The translations under genes were made by a program, and so were the position numbers. This document shows positions 30,235-38,660 of a stretch of DNA of 64,000 nt, piece after piece (position 1 is the stretch's first letter; every line of letters begins with the position of its first letter). The notes under the pieces were generated by a model. The model had not been told where the DNA came from. It was given only the letters and a program-made list of their open reading frames with translations, and made no database searches. This stretch comes from Candidatus Faecalibacterium gallistercoris (GTDB taxonomy: Bacteria; Bacillota; Clostridia; Oscillospirales; Ruminococcaceae), in NCBI GenBank assembly GCA_019116585.1, contig DXBJ01000021.1, positions 1 to 64,000 on the forward strand. Direction: 5' to 3'.

Positions 30235-31221
30235 ATGGCCGATCGGCGGTCTACGATTGAAGATGTGGCGAAACGGGCGGGCGTGTCCAAAAGCACCGTT
30301 TCCCGCTACCTGAACGGCAAACCGGTCCGGAGTGGCAACTACGAGCGCATCCGGGAGGCGGTGGGCTACTATCATTTCAAGGCAAACCCCTTTGCGCGGC
30401 TCAGCGCCAAGCGGTCGAAGTTGATCGGCATCGTGCTGCCCGACTTCGACGCCAACACCATGCCCCATGTGCTGACCGCGCTGGACAGGTACCTGCGGGC
30501 CAAGGAGTACCGGCCCCTTTTCATCAACACCGGCGGGGACCTCGACTTTGAGATCCAAAGCATGGAGGACCTGGACCGGATGCGGGTGGACGGCATCGTG
30601 GTGGTGGCCAACCGGCTGACCCAGGCCCACTACGGCCAGATGGAGCGGATGGAGACCCCGGTGGTGTTTTTCGGGCAGGAGTTTGAGGGCGGCTACTCGG
30701 TGGTGAACGACGACCTTGCCGCCGGCGAGGGCCTGGCCCGGTGGGTGGTGGACCACGGCTACCGGAAGGCCGGCTGCCTGTGGGTGCCGGAGGACGACAT
30801 CGCCGTGGGCAGGCGCCGGAAAGAAGGGGTGCTCAAGGGCCTGGCGGTGGGCGGCATGAAGGACGTGCCCGTCTGGGAGACGGGCGACAGCCTCTGGGAC
30901 GCCTGCCAGCGGGCCAAGGCCATCCTGTCCGGCTCCAACCCGCCCGACGCCCTGCTGTGCGCCACCGACCGCATCGCCTACGGCGTGTACAAGGCGGCCC
31001 GGGAGCTGGGCCTGCGCATCCCCCAGGACATCGGGGTGACGGGCTTTGGGGGCTATGAGACCAGCGTGCTGCTGGACCCGCCTCTGACCACCGTCTCGTT
31101 CGATGTGGAGACGGCGGCGGCCATCTGCGCCGACACCATCCTGGCCCTCCACGATGCGGAGGCCCGGCCCGCCCCGGTGCAGGTGGTGGGGTTCAAGTAT
31201 CTGTTTGGCGGCAGTGTGTAA
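30235..31221 (+). CDS. LacI-family transcriptional regulator
   Basis: The protein is 328 residues. Residues 6-27 form the LacI helix-turn-helix (TIEDVAKRAGVSKSTVSRYL), followed by the hinge and a periplasmic-binding-protein-like sensor domain (KLIGIVLPDFDANTMPHVLT, MRVDGIVVVANRL, DIGVTGFGGYETSVLLDPPL). It is a cytoplasmic repressor that should bind a sugar. The mutarotase gene follows after 22 bases and is probably its cotranscribed partner. The hinge lacks the usual LNYRPN-type motif but has YYHFKANPFARLSA in its place. AGGAGG lies about 9 bases before the ATG. Confidence 0.88.
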   Translation: MADRRSTIEDVAKRAGVSKSTVSRYLNGKPVRSGNYERIREAVGYYHFKANPFARLSAKRSKLIGIVLPDFDANTMPHVLTALDRYLRAKEYRPLFINTGGDLDFEIQSMEDLDRMRVDGIVVVANRLTQAHYGQMERMETPVVFFGQEFEGGYSVVNDDLAAGEGLARWVVDHGYRKAGCLWVPEDDIAVGRRRKEGVLKGLAVGGMKDVPVWETGDSLWDACQRAKAILSGSNPPDALLCATDRIAYGVYKAARELGLRIPQDIGVTGFGGYETSVLLDPPLTTVSFDVETAAAICADTILALHDAEARPAPVQVVGFKYLFGGSV

Positions 31222-31243
31222 GATAAGAAAGGAGTTTTGGCCT

Positions 31244-32131
31244 ATGCAGGCGACCATCCACAACGAATTTTTGACTTTGACGGCAGATACCCACGGCGCG
31301 GAGGCGGTCAGCGTCCGCAACGCCGCCGGGCAGGAAATGCTCTGGCAGGCGGACACGTCGGTGTGGGGGCGGCACGCGCCCATCCTGTTCCCCTGGACGG
31401 GCAAGCTGGCGGGGGGCATCCTGACCCACGGAGGCAAGAGCTACAAGGGGGGCCAGCACGGCTTTGCCCGCGACCTGGAGCACACCCTGCTGGAGGCCGG
31501 CCCCGACGCCATCCGGATGGAGCTGCGCTCCAGCGAGGAGATCAAGGCGGCCCGCTTCCCCTACGATTTTGTCCTGACCAGCACCTTCCGGCTGGAGGGC
31601 AAGACGGTCTGCCACACCCTCACGGTGGAAAACCCTGCCTCCGCCGCCGAGCCCCTGCCCTTTGGCATCGGGTATCACCCGGCCTTCAACGTGCCCTTTG
31701 ACGACGCGCACACCCTGGCGGACTACGAGTTCCGGTTCGACCGGCCCGAAAGCCCGGTCATCCTGGACGCACGGCCCAACGGCCTGCTGAGCGGCAAGTG
31801 CTACTACCAGTGGAAGAACGCCGCCGCCATCCCCCTGGAGGAGGGGATGTTCGACAACGACAGCTTCTGCATGGCGGGGCTGCGCAGCAAGACCCTGGGC
31901 CTGTACGAGAAGGACACCGGCCGCAGCATCGTCTGCGACATCGAGGACTATCCCTACACCCTGATCTGGAGCGCCGCGTCCAGGCCCATGCGGTTTGTCT
32001 GCATCGAGCCCTGGCACAGCCTGCCCGCCGCCGAGGCGGACGGCCCCTCCTGGCGCAAGCGCGCGGCGGCGGCCATCCTGGCCCCGGGCGAGAGCTGGCA
32101 GACCACCCTGCGCACCACCTTTGACCGTTGA
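31244..32131 (+). CDS. Aldose 1-epimerase (mutarotase) family protein
   Basis: The protein is 295 residues. FPWTGKLAGG, HGFARDLEH, GYHPAFNVPF and CIEPWHSLP carry the substrate-binding Arg, the catalytic His and the catalytic Glu (in EPW) of the LacX-like branch of the galactose mutarotase fold. The enzyme interconverts alpha and beta sugar anomers in the cytoplasm and supports the glycosidases of the window. AAGAAAGGAG is 8 bases upstream of the ATG at 31244; longer frames overlap the LacI gene. Its stop overlaps a possible TTG start of the DUF3810 gene. Confidence 0.85.
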   Translation: MQATIHNEFLTLTADTHGAEAVSVRNAAGQEMLWQADTSVWGRHAPILFPWTGKLAGGILTHGGKSYKGGQHGFARDLEHTLLEAGPDAIRMELRSSEEIKAARFPYDFVLTSTFRLEGKTVCHTLTVENPASAAEPLPFGIGYHPAFNVPFDDAHTLADYEFRFDRPESPVILDARPNGLLSGKCYYQWKNAAAIPLEEGMFDNDSFCMAGLRSKTLGLYEKDTGRSIVCDIEDYPYTLIWSAASRPMRFVCIEPWHSLPAAEADGPSWRKRAAAAILAPGESWQTTLRTTFDR

Positions 32132-32136
32132 GCGGG

Positions 32137-33222
32137 GTGAAGGCATTCCTGACGGCCCACCGGGCGGCCCTGGCAGGGCTGGCGGGGGCGCTGGCAGCGC
32201 TGGCCCTGTTCTGGCTGGCACGGTCCCACCGGGCCGCCATGGACTGGTGGGTGGAGGCCGTCTCGATGCCCCTCAAACGGGGGCTGGGCGCCCTGTGCGA
32301 CCCGCTGCCCTTCAGCGTCTGCGAGGCGGGGGCCACCCTGCTGATCCTGGGGGCGCTGGGGCTGCTGGGCCGGGCCGTCTGGCGGGCGGCCCACGGCCAG
32401 CCTGCCGCCCTGGGGGCCTTTGGGCTGCACCTGGCGGTGCTGCTGCTGTGGGGCTACTGGGGGGTCTGCGCCTTGTGGGGCACCCAGTATTACGCCGCCG
32501 GCTTTGCCGAAAAGGCGGGGCTGGAGGCGGCCCCGGTCAGCGCGGCCCAGCTGGAAGCGGTGACCCGCTACTTTGGCCGGCAGGTGACGGCCTGGGCGGA
32601 CGCCGTCCCACGGGACGGGGAGGGCCGCTTTGCCGTCAGCCGTGAGGACATCATGGGGGACACGGCGGGCCTCTACGACGGCCTGACCGGGCGCTGGGCC
32701 TTTCTGGAAGGGCCCGACCGCCGGGCCAAGCCCGCGCTCTATTCCAAACTGATGAGCGCCTGGGGCTTCACCGGGTACCTGTGCCCCCTCACCGGGGAGA
32801 GCACCCTCAACGTGGACTGCCCCGAAGTGTTCCTGCCGGTGACCATCGCCCACGAGTACGCCCATCAGCGGGGCGTCGCCGCCGAGCAGGAGGCCAACTT
32901 TGTGGGCATCCTGGCGTCGATCGCCAGCGGCCGCCCCGCCTACGTCTACTCGGGGTGGCTGTACGGGTACCAGCACCTGTCCAACGCTCTCTACCGGGCC
33001 GACCCGGAGGCTGCGTCGGCCTGCATGGCGGAGCTGCCCGCCGCCGCCCGCGCCGACTTCGTCTACAACAACGCCTATTGGGCGTCCTGGGAGGGCCCCA
33101 TCCGCGAGGTGGGGGAGACGGTCTACGACAATTTCCTGCGCAGCTACGGCCAGGAGCTGGGGATGCAGAGCTACGGCGCCTGCGTCGACCTGCTGGTGGC
33201 GGAATTTCTGCCCCTGACCTGA
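32137..33222 (+). CDS. DUF3810 family membrane zinc peptidase-like protein
   Basis: The protein is 361 residues from GTG at 32137; a TTG at 32128 that overlaps the mutarotase stop is the alternative start. Two or three membrane segments fill residues 10-28, 64-82 and 97-118. HEYAH at 239-243 is a zinc-binding HExxH motif, followed ten residues on by AEQEANFVG with a possible third ligand. This matches the DUF3810 family. The catalytic part should face outside; the substrate is unknown. A terminator follows directly. Confidence 0.8.
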   Translation: MKAFLTAHRAALAGLAGALAALALFWLARSHRAAMDWWVEAVSMPLKRGLGALCDPLPFSVCEAGATLLILGALGLLGRAVWRAAHGQPAALGAFGLHLAVLLLWGYWGVCALWGTQYYAAGFAEKAGLEAAPVSAAQLEAVTRYFGRQVTAWADAVPRDGEGRFAVSREDIMGDTAGLYDGLTGRWAFLEGPDRRAKPALYSKLMSAWGFTGYLCPLTGESTLNVDCPEVFLPVTIAHEYAHQRGVAAEQEANFVGILASIASGRPAYVYSGWLYGYQHLSNALYRADPEAASACMAELPAAARADFVYNNAYWASWEGPIREVGETVYDNFLRSYGQELGMQSYGACVDLLVAEFLPLT

Positions 33223-33230
33223 AAACAACG

Positions 33231-33270
33231 ACCCCCGCCCCCTGCGCAAGGCAGAGGGTGGGGGTTATTA
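33231..33270 (+). terminator. Terminator 1 bracketing the toxin-antitoxin module
   Basis: ACCCCCGCCCCCTGC pairs with GCAGAGGGTGGGGGT around GCAAG and is followed by TATTATA. A near copy stands exactly 660 bases downstream at 33891. Confidence 0.78.
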
Positions 33271-33292
33271 TAGGATATAAGTGCCTACTATA

Positions 33293-33322
33293 TTTACAAA
33301 AGGCGCCTGTTGGGTGTATAAT
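33293..33322 (+). promoter_or_regulatory. Antitoxin promoter
   Basis: TTTACA (33293-33298), an 18-base spacer and TATAAT (33317-33322). Confidence 0.7.
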
Positions 33323-33345
33323 AGAAAAGAAAGGAGGCGCAAGCC

Positions 33346-33618
33346 ATGACACCGGTAAGCACCAATATCAAAATCGACCCGGAGCTCAAAGAGCAGGCCC
33401 AGGACCTGTTTGAAAGTCTGGGTATGAACCTGACCACGGCTGTGAATATCTTTCTGCGGCAGTCGGTGCGGGAACAGGCCATCCCCTTCCGCATCGGGGA
33501 GCCTGCGCCCAATGCAGAAACATGGCAGGCCATTCGGGATGCCCGCAACGGCGTTGGGCTGAGCCGCGGCTTCACCTCGGTGAAGGAGCTGATGGAGGAC
33601 CTGGATGCTGACGATTAA
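33346..33618 (+). CDS. RelB/DinJ-family antitoxin
   Basis: The protein is 90 residues. The N-terminus (STNIKIDPELKEQAQDLFES, then LGMNLTTAVNIFLRQSV) is the ribbon-helix-helix domain of RelB/DinJ antitoxins, which binds the operator and neutralises the toxin through its C-terminal part. AAAGGAGG lies 8 bases upstream of the ATG. The gene overlaps the toxin gene by 14 bases, the usual arrangement. The antitoxin is intact although the toxin is frameshifted, which removes the usual selective reason to keep it, unless it still regulates or counteracts another toxin. Confidence 0.9.
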   Translation: MTPVSTNIKIDPELKEQAQDLFESLGMNLTTAVNIFLRQSVREQAIPFRIGEPAPNAETWQAIRDARNGVGLSRGFTSVKELMEDLDADD

Positions 33619-33876
33619 ATACCAGACCGCCTTCAAGCGGGACTACAAACGGATCAAGAAGCGCGGCTATGACCTCCGCTTGCTGGAAGATGTGATCGCC
33701 CTGCTGGCACAGGAGCAGGAGCTCCCCCTGCCTACCGGGATCATGCCCTGACCGGCGATTACAGCGGCTGCCGCGAGTGCCACATCGCACCGGATTGGTT
33801 GCTGGTCTATGAAGTGCTGCAAGACGAGCTGCTTTTGTATCTGACCCGAACGGGTACGCACAGCGACCTGTTTTGA
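33605..33876 (+). pseudogene. YafQ/RelE-type toxin, frameshifted
   Basis: Translation from ATG 33605 gives a normal toxin start (MLTIKYQTAFKRDYKRIKKR, then GYDLRLLEDVIALLAQEQEL) but runs into TGA at codon 49. The other frame continues perfectly with PAYRDHALTGDYSGCRECHI and DWLLVYEVLQDELLLYLTRTG, then HSDLF and a TGA at 33874-33876. Insertion of one C in the five-C run at 33724-33728 restores the whole 90-residue YafQ family protein. The mRNA interferase catalytic His residues lie after the break. It could be a true loss, slippage-dependent expression or a sequencing error in a homopolymer. Confidence 0.9.
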
Positions 33877-33890
33877 CAGCCTGCCATAAA

Positions 33891-33930
33891 ACCCCCGCCC
33901 CCTGCATAAGGCAGAGGGCGGGGGTTTGTT
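33891..33930 (+). terminator. Terminator 2 bracketing the toxin-antitoxin module
   Basis: ACCCCCGCCCCCTGC pairs with GCAGAGGGCGGGGGT around ATAAG and is followed by TTGTTTG. It differs from the copy at 33231 mainly in the loop and one stem position. Confidence 0.78.
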
Positions 33931-33978
33931 TGCCGTGTAGTACGGGGGCTCCTGCGGGGGCAGGGGCCGGAGGGGGCG

Positions 33979-35418
33979 TTAGTAGGCGATGCCCCAGTAG
34001 ATCATGGTCTTGGCGGGCTTGCCGCAGATGGGGCAGACCTCGCCGATCTGCTCCTGCTCAAAGGGCATGCAGCGGCTGGACAGGCCCACTTCTTCCTTCA
34101 TCTTCAGCTCGCAGTCGAGGTCGCCGCACCACATGGTCTTGATGTAGCCGGTGTCGGCGGCGGCCAGGGCCTTGACCTCGTCCATGGTCCGGGCGGCCCA
34201 GGTGCGCTTTTCGCGGTTTTCCAGGGCGCGCTGGTACAGGTCGCGGGTCAGGCTGTCCAGCAGGGCGGGGATGACGGTGGGCAGCTCGTCCAGGCTGACA
34301 AAGGTCTTTTCGCGGGTGTCGCGGCGGACCAGGACGCACTGGTTCTTTTCCAGGTCCTTGGGGCCCAGCTCCAGGCGGAGGGGCACGCCCTTCATCTCCC
34401 ACTGGCTGAACTTCCAGCCGGGGGCGTTGTCGCTGTCGTCCAGCTTGACCCGGGCGTACCGGCCGATGCTGGCGGCCACCTCGGCGGCCTTTTCGGCCAC
34501 GCCGGGCTTGTGGGGCGCGATGGGCACCACCACCACCTGCCAGGGCGCAATGGCCGGGGGCAGGATCAGGCCGTCGTCGTCGCCGTGGGTCATGATGATG
34601 GCGCCCACCAGGCGGGTGGAGACGCCCCAGCTGGTCTGGAAGGGGTAGTGCAGCTGGTTGTCCCGGCCGGTGAAGGTGACGTCGTAAGCACGGCTGAATT
34701 TGTCGCCGAAGTAGTGGCTGGTGCCGCTCTGCAGGGCCTTGCCGTCCTTCATCATGGCCTCGATGGTATAGGTGGCCTCGGCGCCGGCAAACTTTTCCTT
34801 GTCGGTCTTGCGGCCCTTGACCACGGGGATGGCCAGGTCGTCCTCACAAAAGCTGGCGTAGCAGTTCAGCTGGGCCATGGTCTCGGCCTCGGCTTCGGCG
34901 GCGGTCTCGTGGATGGTGTGGCCCTCCTGCCACCAGAACTCCCGGCTGCGCAGGAAGGGGCGGGTGGTCTTTTCCCACCGGATGACGCTGCACCACTGGT
35001 TGTACTTCATGGGCAGCTCACGGTAGCTGTGCAGCACCCGGGACCAGTGGTCGCAGAACATGGTCTCGCTGGTGGGGCGGACGGCCAGCCGCTCTTCCAG
35101 CTCCTCGCTGCCGCCCATGGTCACCCAGGCGGCCTCGGGGGCAAAGCCCTCCACCAGCTCGCCCTCTTTCCGCAGCAGGCTCTCGGGGATCAGCACCGGC
35201 ATGGCCACGTTCTCGTGGCCGGTGGCCTTGAAGCGGGCGTCCAGGTTTTTCTGGATGTTTTCCCAGATCGCCTGGCCGTAGGGCCGCAGGATGATGAAGC
35301 CCTTCATGCTGGAATACTCCACCAGCTCGGCCTTGAGGCAGATGTCGGTGTACCACTGGGCAAAGTTCTCTTCCTGGCTGGTGATGGCCTGGACCAGTTT
35401 TTTCGTCTCTTTTGCCAT
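33979..35418 (-). CDS. proS: Prolyl-tRNA synthetase, short (archaeal/eukaryotic-like) type
   Basis: The protein is 479 residues. It is a class II synthetase: motif 2 is in VIRWEKTTRPFLRSREFWWQ and QEGHT follows, and motif 3 is near SWGVSTRLVGAIIMTHGDDD. The anticodon-binding domain follows (WQVVVVPIAPHKP), then a C-terminal zinc-binding-like domain (CGDLDCELKMKEE, later CPICGKPAKT) ending in IYWGIAY. It lacks the inserted editing domain of the longer bacterial type, as do ProS enzymes of many Firmicutes. It charges tRNA-Pro. The ATG at 35418 is preferred over an upstream in-frame start; AGAGGAA lies before it. No T-box leader is visible. Confidence 0.93.
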   Translation of the reverse strand: MAKETKKLVQAITSQEENFAQWYTDICLKAELVEYSSMKGFIILRPYGQAIWENIQKNLDARFKATGHENVAMPVLIPESLLRKEGELVEGFAPEAAWVTMGGSEELEERLAVRPTSETMFCDHWSRVLHSYRELPMKYNQWCSVIRWEKTTRPFLRSREFWWQEGHTIHETAAEAEAETMAQLNCYASFCEDDLAIPVVKGRKTDKEKFAGAEATYTIEAMMKDGKALQSGTSHYFGDKFSRAYDVTFTGRDNQLHYPFQTSWGVSTRLVGAIIMTHGDDDGLILPPAIAPWQVVVVPIAPHKPGVAEKAAEVAASIGRYARVKLDDSDNAPGWKFSQWEMKGVPLRLELGPKDLEKNQCVLVRRDTREKTFVSLDELPTVIPALLDSLTRDLYQRALENREKRTWAARTMDEVKALAAADTGYIKTMWCGDLDCELKMKEEVGLSSRCMPFEQEQIGEVCPICGKPAKTMIYWGIAY

Positions 35419-35595
35419 TCTTGTTCCGTTCCTCTCTATCACGGCCGTGCGCCAAAGGGGGCATGGCCCCTTCCGCCCCGGCCCGAAATCAAAAAATCCA
35501 AACCTGCCGCCCGCCCCGGGGCAGTGCCCGCCGCCCGCCGCAGGCAGGGGCGTCCGGGCAGAGCGCCGCAGCGCCGGGGCAGTGCCGGCGCCGCA

Positions 35596-35832
35596 TCAGC
35601 CCAGCTGGCTGTCCACAAAGCGGACCACGTCGCCCACGGTGTGCAGGTTCTCGATGGCGTCGTCGGGCACCTCGATGCCAAACTCGTCCTCCAGGGTCAT
35701 GACCATGTCCACGATGTCCAGGCTGTCGGCCTCGAAATCGTTCAGCAGGTCGCTGTCCATGGTGATCTGGCTGGCGTCAACGCCCAGCTGCTCGGCCAAA
35801 AAGCCGCGGATCTTCTCAAAAGTGCTGTCCAT
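35596..35832 (-). CDS. acpP: Acyl carrier protein
   Basis: The protein is 78 residues and strongly acidic. FEADSLDIVDMVMTLEDEFG contains the DSL motif, whose serine (Ser37) carries phosphopantetheine. It shuttles acyl chains in fatty-acid synthesis. No fab genes are adjacent, so this may be the housekeeping ACP standing alone or a second copy. GGAGACAT precedes the ATG. A consensus promoter lies upstream, and proS follows 177 bases downstream on the same strand and may share the transcript. Confidence 0.92.
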   Translation of the reverse strand: MDSTFEKIRGFLAEQLGVDASQITMDSDLLNDFEADSLDIVDMVMTLEDEFGIEVPDDAIENLHTVGDVVRFVDSQLG

Positions 35833-35905
35833 AATGGGATGTCTCCTTTGTTCATTCCTCTTTTTTCAGTGCCTGGCAGGGCCGCGGCACAAAGTTCCTC
35901 TTATG

Positions 35906-35934
35906 TTTATAGCGTAAGGGCCTGCCATTGTCAA
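35906..35934 (-). promoter_or_regulatory. acpP promoter
   Basis: On the minus strand TTGACA (35929-35934), a 17-base spacer and TATAAA (35906-35911). Confidence 0.82.
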
Positions 35935-35973
35935 GCCCTGTTTTGCGATTCTGGCGAAAATTGGCCTTGCCGC

Positions 35974-36002
35974 TTGTCAGAAAGCGGTTCAGCCATTATA
36001 AT
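35974..36002 (+). promoter_or_regulatory. dapF promoter
   Basis: TTGTCA (35974-35979), a 17-base spacer and TATAAT (35997-36002). It diverges from the acpP promoter. Confidence 0.82.
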
Positions 36003-36062
36003 AAGAAGGAGCGGACCCCGGGCGCGCCGGATGCGCCCGGGACGCAAGAGGGGAGGCAAACG

Positions 36063-36911
36063 ATGGACTTAGCTTTTACCAAGATGCAGGGCTGCGCCAA
36101 CGATTATATCTACCTGGACTGCCGCACCGGGGGCCTGCCCCGGGAAATCGAAGCCCTGGCCCGGCGGCTGTCGGCCCGGCACGTTTCGGTGGGGGCGGAC
36201 GGGGTGATCTGCATCTGCGCGCCCTGGACGCCGGGGGCGGTGGCCGCCATGCGGATCTTCAACGCCGACGGCAGCGAGGGCAAAATGTGCGGCAACGGCA
36301 TCCGCTGCGTGGCCCAGTGGCTGCGCACCCACGACGAGGCCTGCGCCGGGCTGGACGAGATGCACATCGACACCATGAGCGGCCCGCGGACCCTGCGCTG
36401 GCAGGGGCCGGGCCAGTGGCAGGTGGAGATGGGCTGCTACAGCACCCTGGCCGCCGACCTGCCCGCCCTGCATATGGGGGCGGGGCCCCTGGTGGGCTGC
36501 ACCCTGGCCGCCGCCGGGCGGGACTGGACCGTCACCTGCGTCAGCGTGGGCAACCCCCACTGTGTGACGGTGGTGGAGGATGTGGATGGCCTGGACCTGG
36601 CCGCCATCGGCCCGGCCTTTGAGCGGCACGAGAACTTCCCCGAGCGGATCAACGCCGAGTTTGTCCAGAAGCTGGACGACACCCGCATCCGGATGCGGGT
36701 GTGGGAGCGGGGCAGCGGCGAGACCTGGGCCTGCGGCACCGGGGCCTGCGCCTCGGTGGCCGCCCTGACCGAGCGGGGGCTCGTCCCTGCCGGGCAGGAC
36801 ATCCAGGTGGAGCTGCGGGGGGGCGTGCTGGCCATCCGGGTGCTGCCCGGCCGCCGGCTGCTCATGACGGGGCCCGCCGTCACCGTCTGCGAGGGCATCG
36901 CAAAGCTGTAA
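36063..36911 (+). CDS. dapF: Diaminopimelate epimerase
   Basis: The protein is 282 residues. The two active-site cysteines lie in MCGNGIRC (about residue 77) and ACGTGACAS (about 222), with the N-terminal FTKMQGCANDYIYLD segment typical of DapF. It turns LL- into meso-diaminopimelate for peptidoglycan and lysine. It is cytoplasmic. dapL follows after 35 bases in the same transcript, so the two last shared steps of the DapL route are encoded together. GGGAGGC precedes the ATG. Confidence 0.93.
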   Translation: MDLAFTKMQGCANDYIYLDCRTGGLPREIEALARRLSARHVSVGADGVICICAPWTPGAVAAMRIFNADGSEGKMCGNGIRCVAQWLRTHDEACAGLDEMHIDTMSGPRTLRWQGPGQWQVEMGCYSTLAADLPALHMGAGPLVGCTLAAAGRDWTVTCVSVGNPHCVTVVEDVDGLDLAAIGPAFERHENFPERINAEFVQKLDDTRIRMRVWERGSGETWACGTGACASVAALTERGLVPAGQDIQVELRGGVLAIRVLPGRRLLMTGPAVTVCEGIAKL

Positions 36912-36946
36912 ACACAGACCCGGCCGCAAGAAAAGGAGATACTGCT

Positions 36947-38140
36947 ATGAAGATGAACCAGCATTATAACGAGCTCAAGGCCAGCTACCTCTTTGTGGAC
37001 ATCAACCACCGGGTGGCGGCCTTCCAGAAAGCCCACCCGGACCGGGAGGTGATCCGCCTGGGCATCGGGGACGTGACCCGGCCCCTGGCGGGCAGCGTGG
37101 TCAAGGCCATGCAGGAGGCGGTGGCCGAGATGGGCACCGCCGCAGGCTTCCACGGCTACGGCCCCGAGCAGGGCTATGACTTCCTGCGCGAGGCGGTGCA
37201 GGGCTACTACGCCGGCCGGGGCGTCCGGCTGGAGGCGGACGAGATCTTTATCAGCGACGGCGCCAAGAGCGACCTGGCCAACATCCTGGGCCTGTTCAGC
37301 GAGGAGAACACCGTCCTGGTGCCCGACCCGGTCTACCCCACCTATGTGGACGACAACGTTACCGACGGCCGCAAGATCGTCTATGCACCCACCAGCGAGG
37401 CAAACGGCTTTTTGGCCATGCCCGACCCCGCCGTCCGGGCCGACATCATCTATATCTGCAGCCCCAACAACCCCACCGGCGCCGCCTATGACCGCGCCCA
37501 GCTCAAGGCGTGGGTGGACTACGCCAAAGCCAACGGCGCGGTGATCCTGTACGACGCCGCCTACGAGTGCTTTGTCTCGGAAGAGGGGCTGGCCCGCAGC
37601 ATCTTTGAGGTGGAGGGCGCGCGGGAATGCGCCATCGAGATCTGCTCCTTCTCCAAGATCGCGGGCTTTACCGGCACCCGCTGCGGCTACACCGTGGTGC
37701 CCCACCAGCTGGAGCGGGAGGGGATGAACCTGAACAAGCTCTGGCTCCGCCGCCAGACCACCAAGTTCAACGGGGTGCCCTATATCGTCCAGCGGGGCGC
37801 GGCGGCCGTTTTCAGCCCCGAGGGGATGGCCGAGATCCAGGCCAACCTGGACTACTACCGCCGGAACGCCAAAGTCATTGCCGACGCCCTGAACGAATGC
37901 GGCGTGTGGTACTGCGGCGGCCACAACAGCCCCTACATCTGGCTGCGGTGCCCCGGCAACATGGACAGCTGGACCTTCTTTGACTGGCTGCTGGAGCACG
38001 CCGGCGTGGTGGGCACCCCGGGCGTGGGCTTTGGCCCCTGCGGCGAGGGCTACTTCCGCCTGACCGCTTTCGGCGACGCCGAAAAGACCCGCCTGGCCGC
38101 CCAGCGCATCAAGGACGCCGTGCTGTCTCTGAGCAAGTGA
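36947..38140 (+). CDS. dapL: LL-diaminopimelate aminotransferase
   Basis: The protein is 397 residues. It is a PLP fold-type I aminotransferase: IRLGIGDVTRPL near the N-terminus, FHGYGPEQGYDFLREAV, SPNNPTGAAYDR, and the PLP lysine in SFSKIAGFTGTRCGY. DapL makes LL-diaminopimelate directly from tetrahydrodipicolinate and glutamate, bypassing the succinyl or acetyl route. AAAAGGAG lies 10 bases before the ATG. Length and motifs are complete. It sits between dapF and a YhcH gene in one likely operon. Confidence 0.93.
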   Translation: MKMNQHYNELKASYLFVDINHRVAAFQKAHPDREVIRLGIGDVTRPLAGSVVKAMQEAVAEMGTAAGFHGYGPEQGYDFLREAVQGYYAGRGVRLEADEIFISDGAKSDLANILGLFSEENTVLVPDPVYPTYVDDNVTDGRKIVYAPTSEANGFLAMPDPAVRADIIYICSPNNPTGAAYDRAQLKAWVDYAKANGAVILYDAAYECFVSEEGLARSIFEVEGARECAIEICSFSKIAGFTGTRCGYTVVPHQLEREGMNLNKLWLRRQTTKFNGVPYIVQRGAAAVFSPEGMAEIQANLDYYRRNAKVIADALNECGVWYCGGHNSPYIWLRCPGNMDSWTFFDWLLEHAGVVGTPGVGFGPCGEGYFRLTAFGDAEKTRLAAQRIKDAVLSLSK

Positions 38141-38147
38141 GGAAACC

Positions 38148-38624
38148 ATGATTTTTGATACCCTGAACAACCTGCCCAACTACCTGGGCATCAGCCCGCA
38201 TCTGGACACCGCCATCGAATACATCATGGCCCGGGACATCGCCACCCTGCCCGAAGGCCGCACCCGCGTGGACGGGGAAGCGGTGACGGTGGAGGTGCGC
38301 ACCCTGACCCCCCAAAGCGGGGAGAAGGCGGACTTCGTCTGCCGGGAGGGCTGCCTGACCCTGCTGACCGACCTGGCCGGCAGTGAGATGTTTGAAGTCT
38401 CGCTGGGGGAGTTTGCGGTCAAGAAGCCGGCCGCCGGGGACGCGCCCGCCTGCGGCAGCGCCCCCACCAGCGCGGCGGGGATGCTCTGCGAGGGGCGGTT
38501 TGCCCTGTTCCTGGCAGGGGAGCCCTACAAGGCGGGCATCAAGGCCCAGGGCTGCGGCAAAGTGAAGCAGGCGGCCTTCCTCATCGCCCTGGACGAGGGC
38601 GCCGGGGAGGACGCGGAAACCTGA
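38148..38624 (+). CDS. YhcH/YjgK/YiaL family (DUF386) protein
   Basis: The protein is 158 residues. The start (MIFDTLNNLPNYLGISPHLD) and the C-terminal GRFALFLAGEPYKAGIKAQG, then KVKQAAFLI, match this cupin-like family, which has been linked to sialic acid or sugar catabolism and the EbgC beta subunit. The exact reaction here is unknown. It starts 7 bases after dapL with GAGGAAA as ribosome binding site and is likely cotranscribed. The middle (KPAAGDAPACGSAPTSAAG) looks disordered. Confidence 0.82.
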   Translation: MIFDTLNNLPNYLGISPHLDTAIEYIMARDIATLPEGRTRVDGEAVTVEVRTLTPQSGEKADFVCREGCLTLLTDLAGSEMFEVSLGEFAVKKPAAGDAPACGSAPTSAAGMLCEGRFALFLAGEPYKAGIKAQGCGKVKQAAFLIALDEGAGEDAET

Positions 38625-38660
38625 ATCTGCACCCATACGTTGAAAGGGAGGGGATGTAGT

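Noticed and set aside
35419..35595. Possible T-box leader in front of proS
   Set aside because: The conserved T-box sequence and a specifier stem are not visible; only GC-rich inverted repeats and a possible weak acpP terminator are present.
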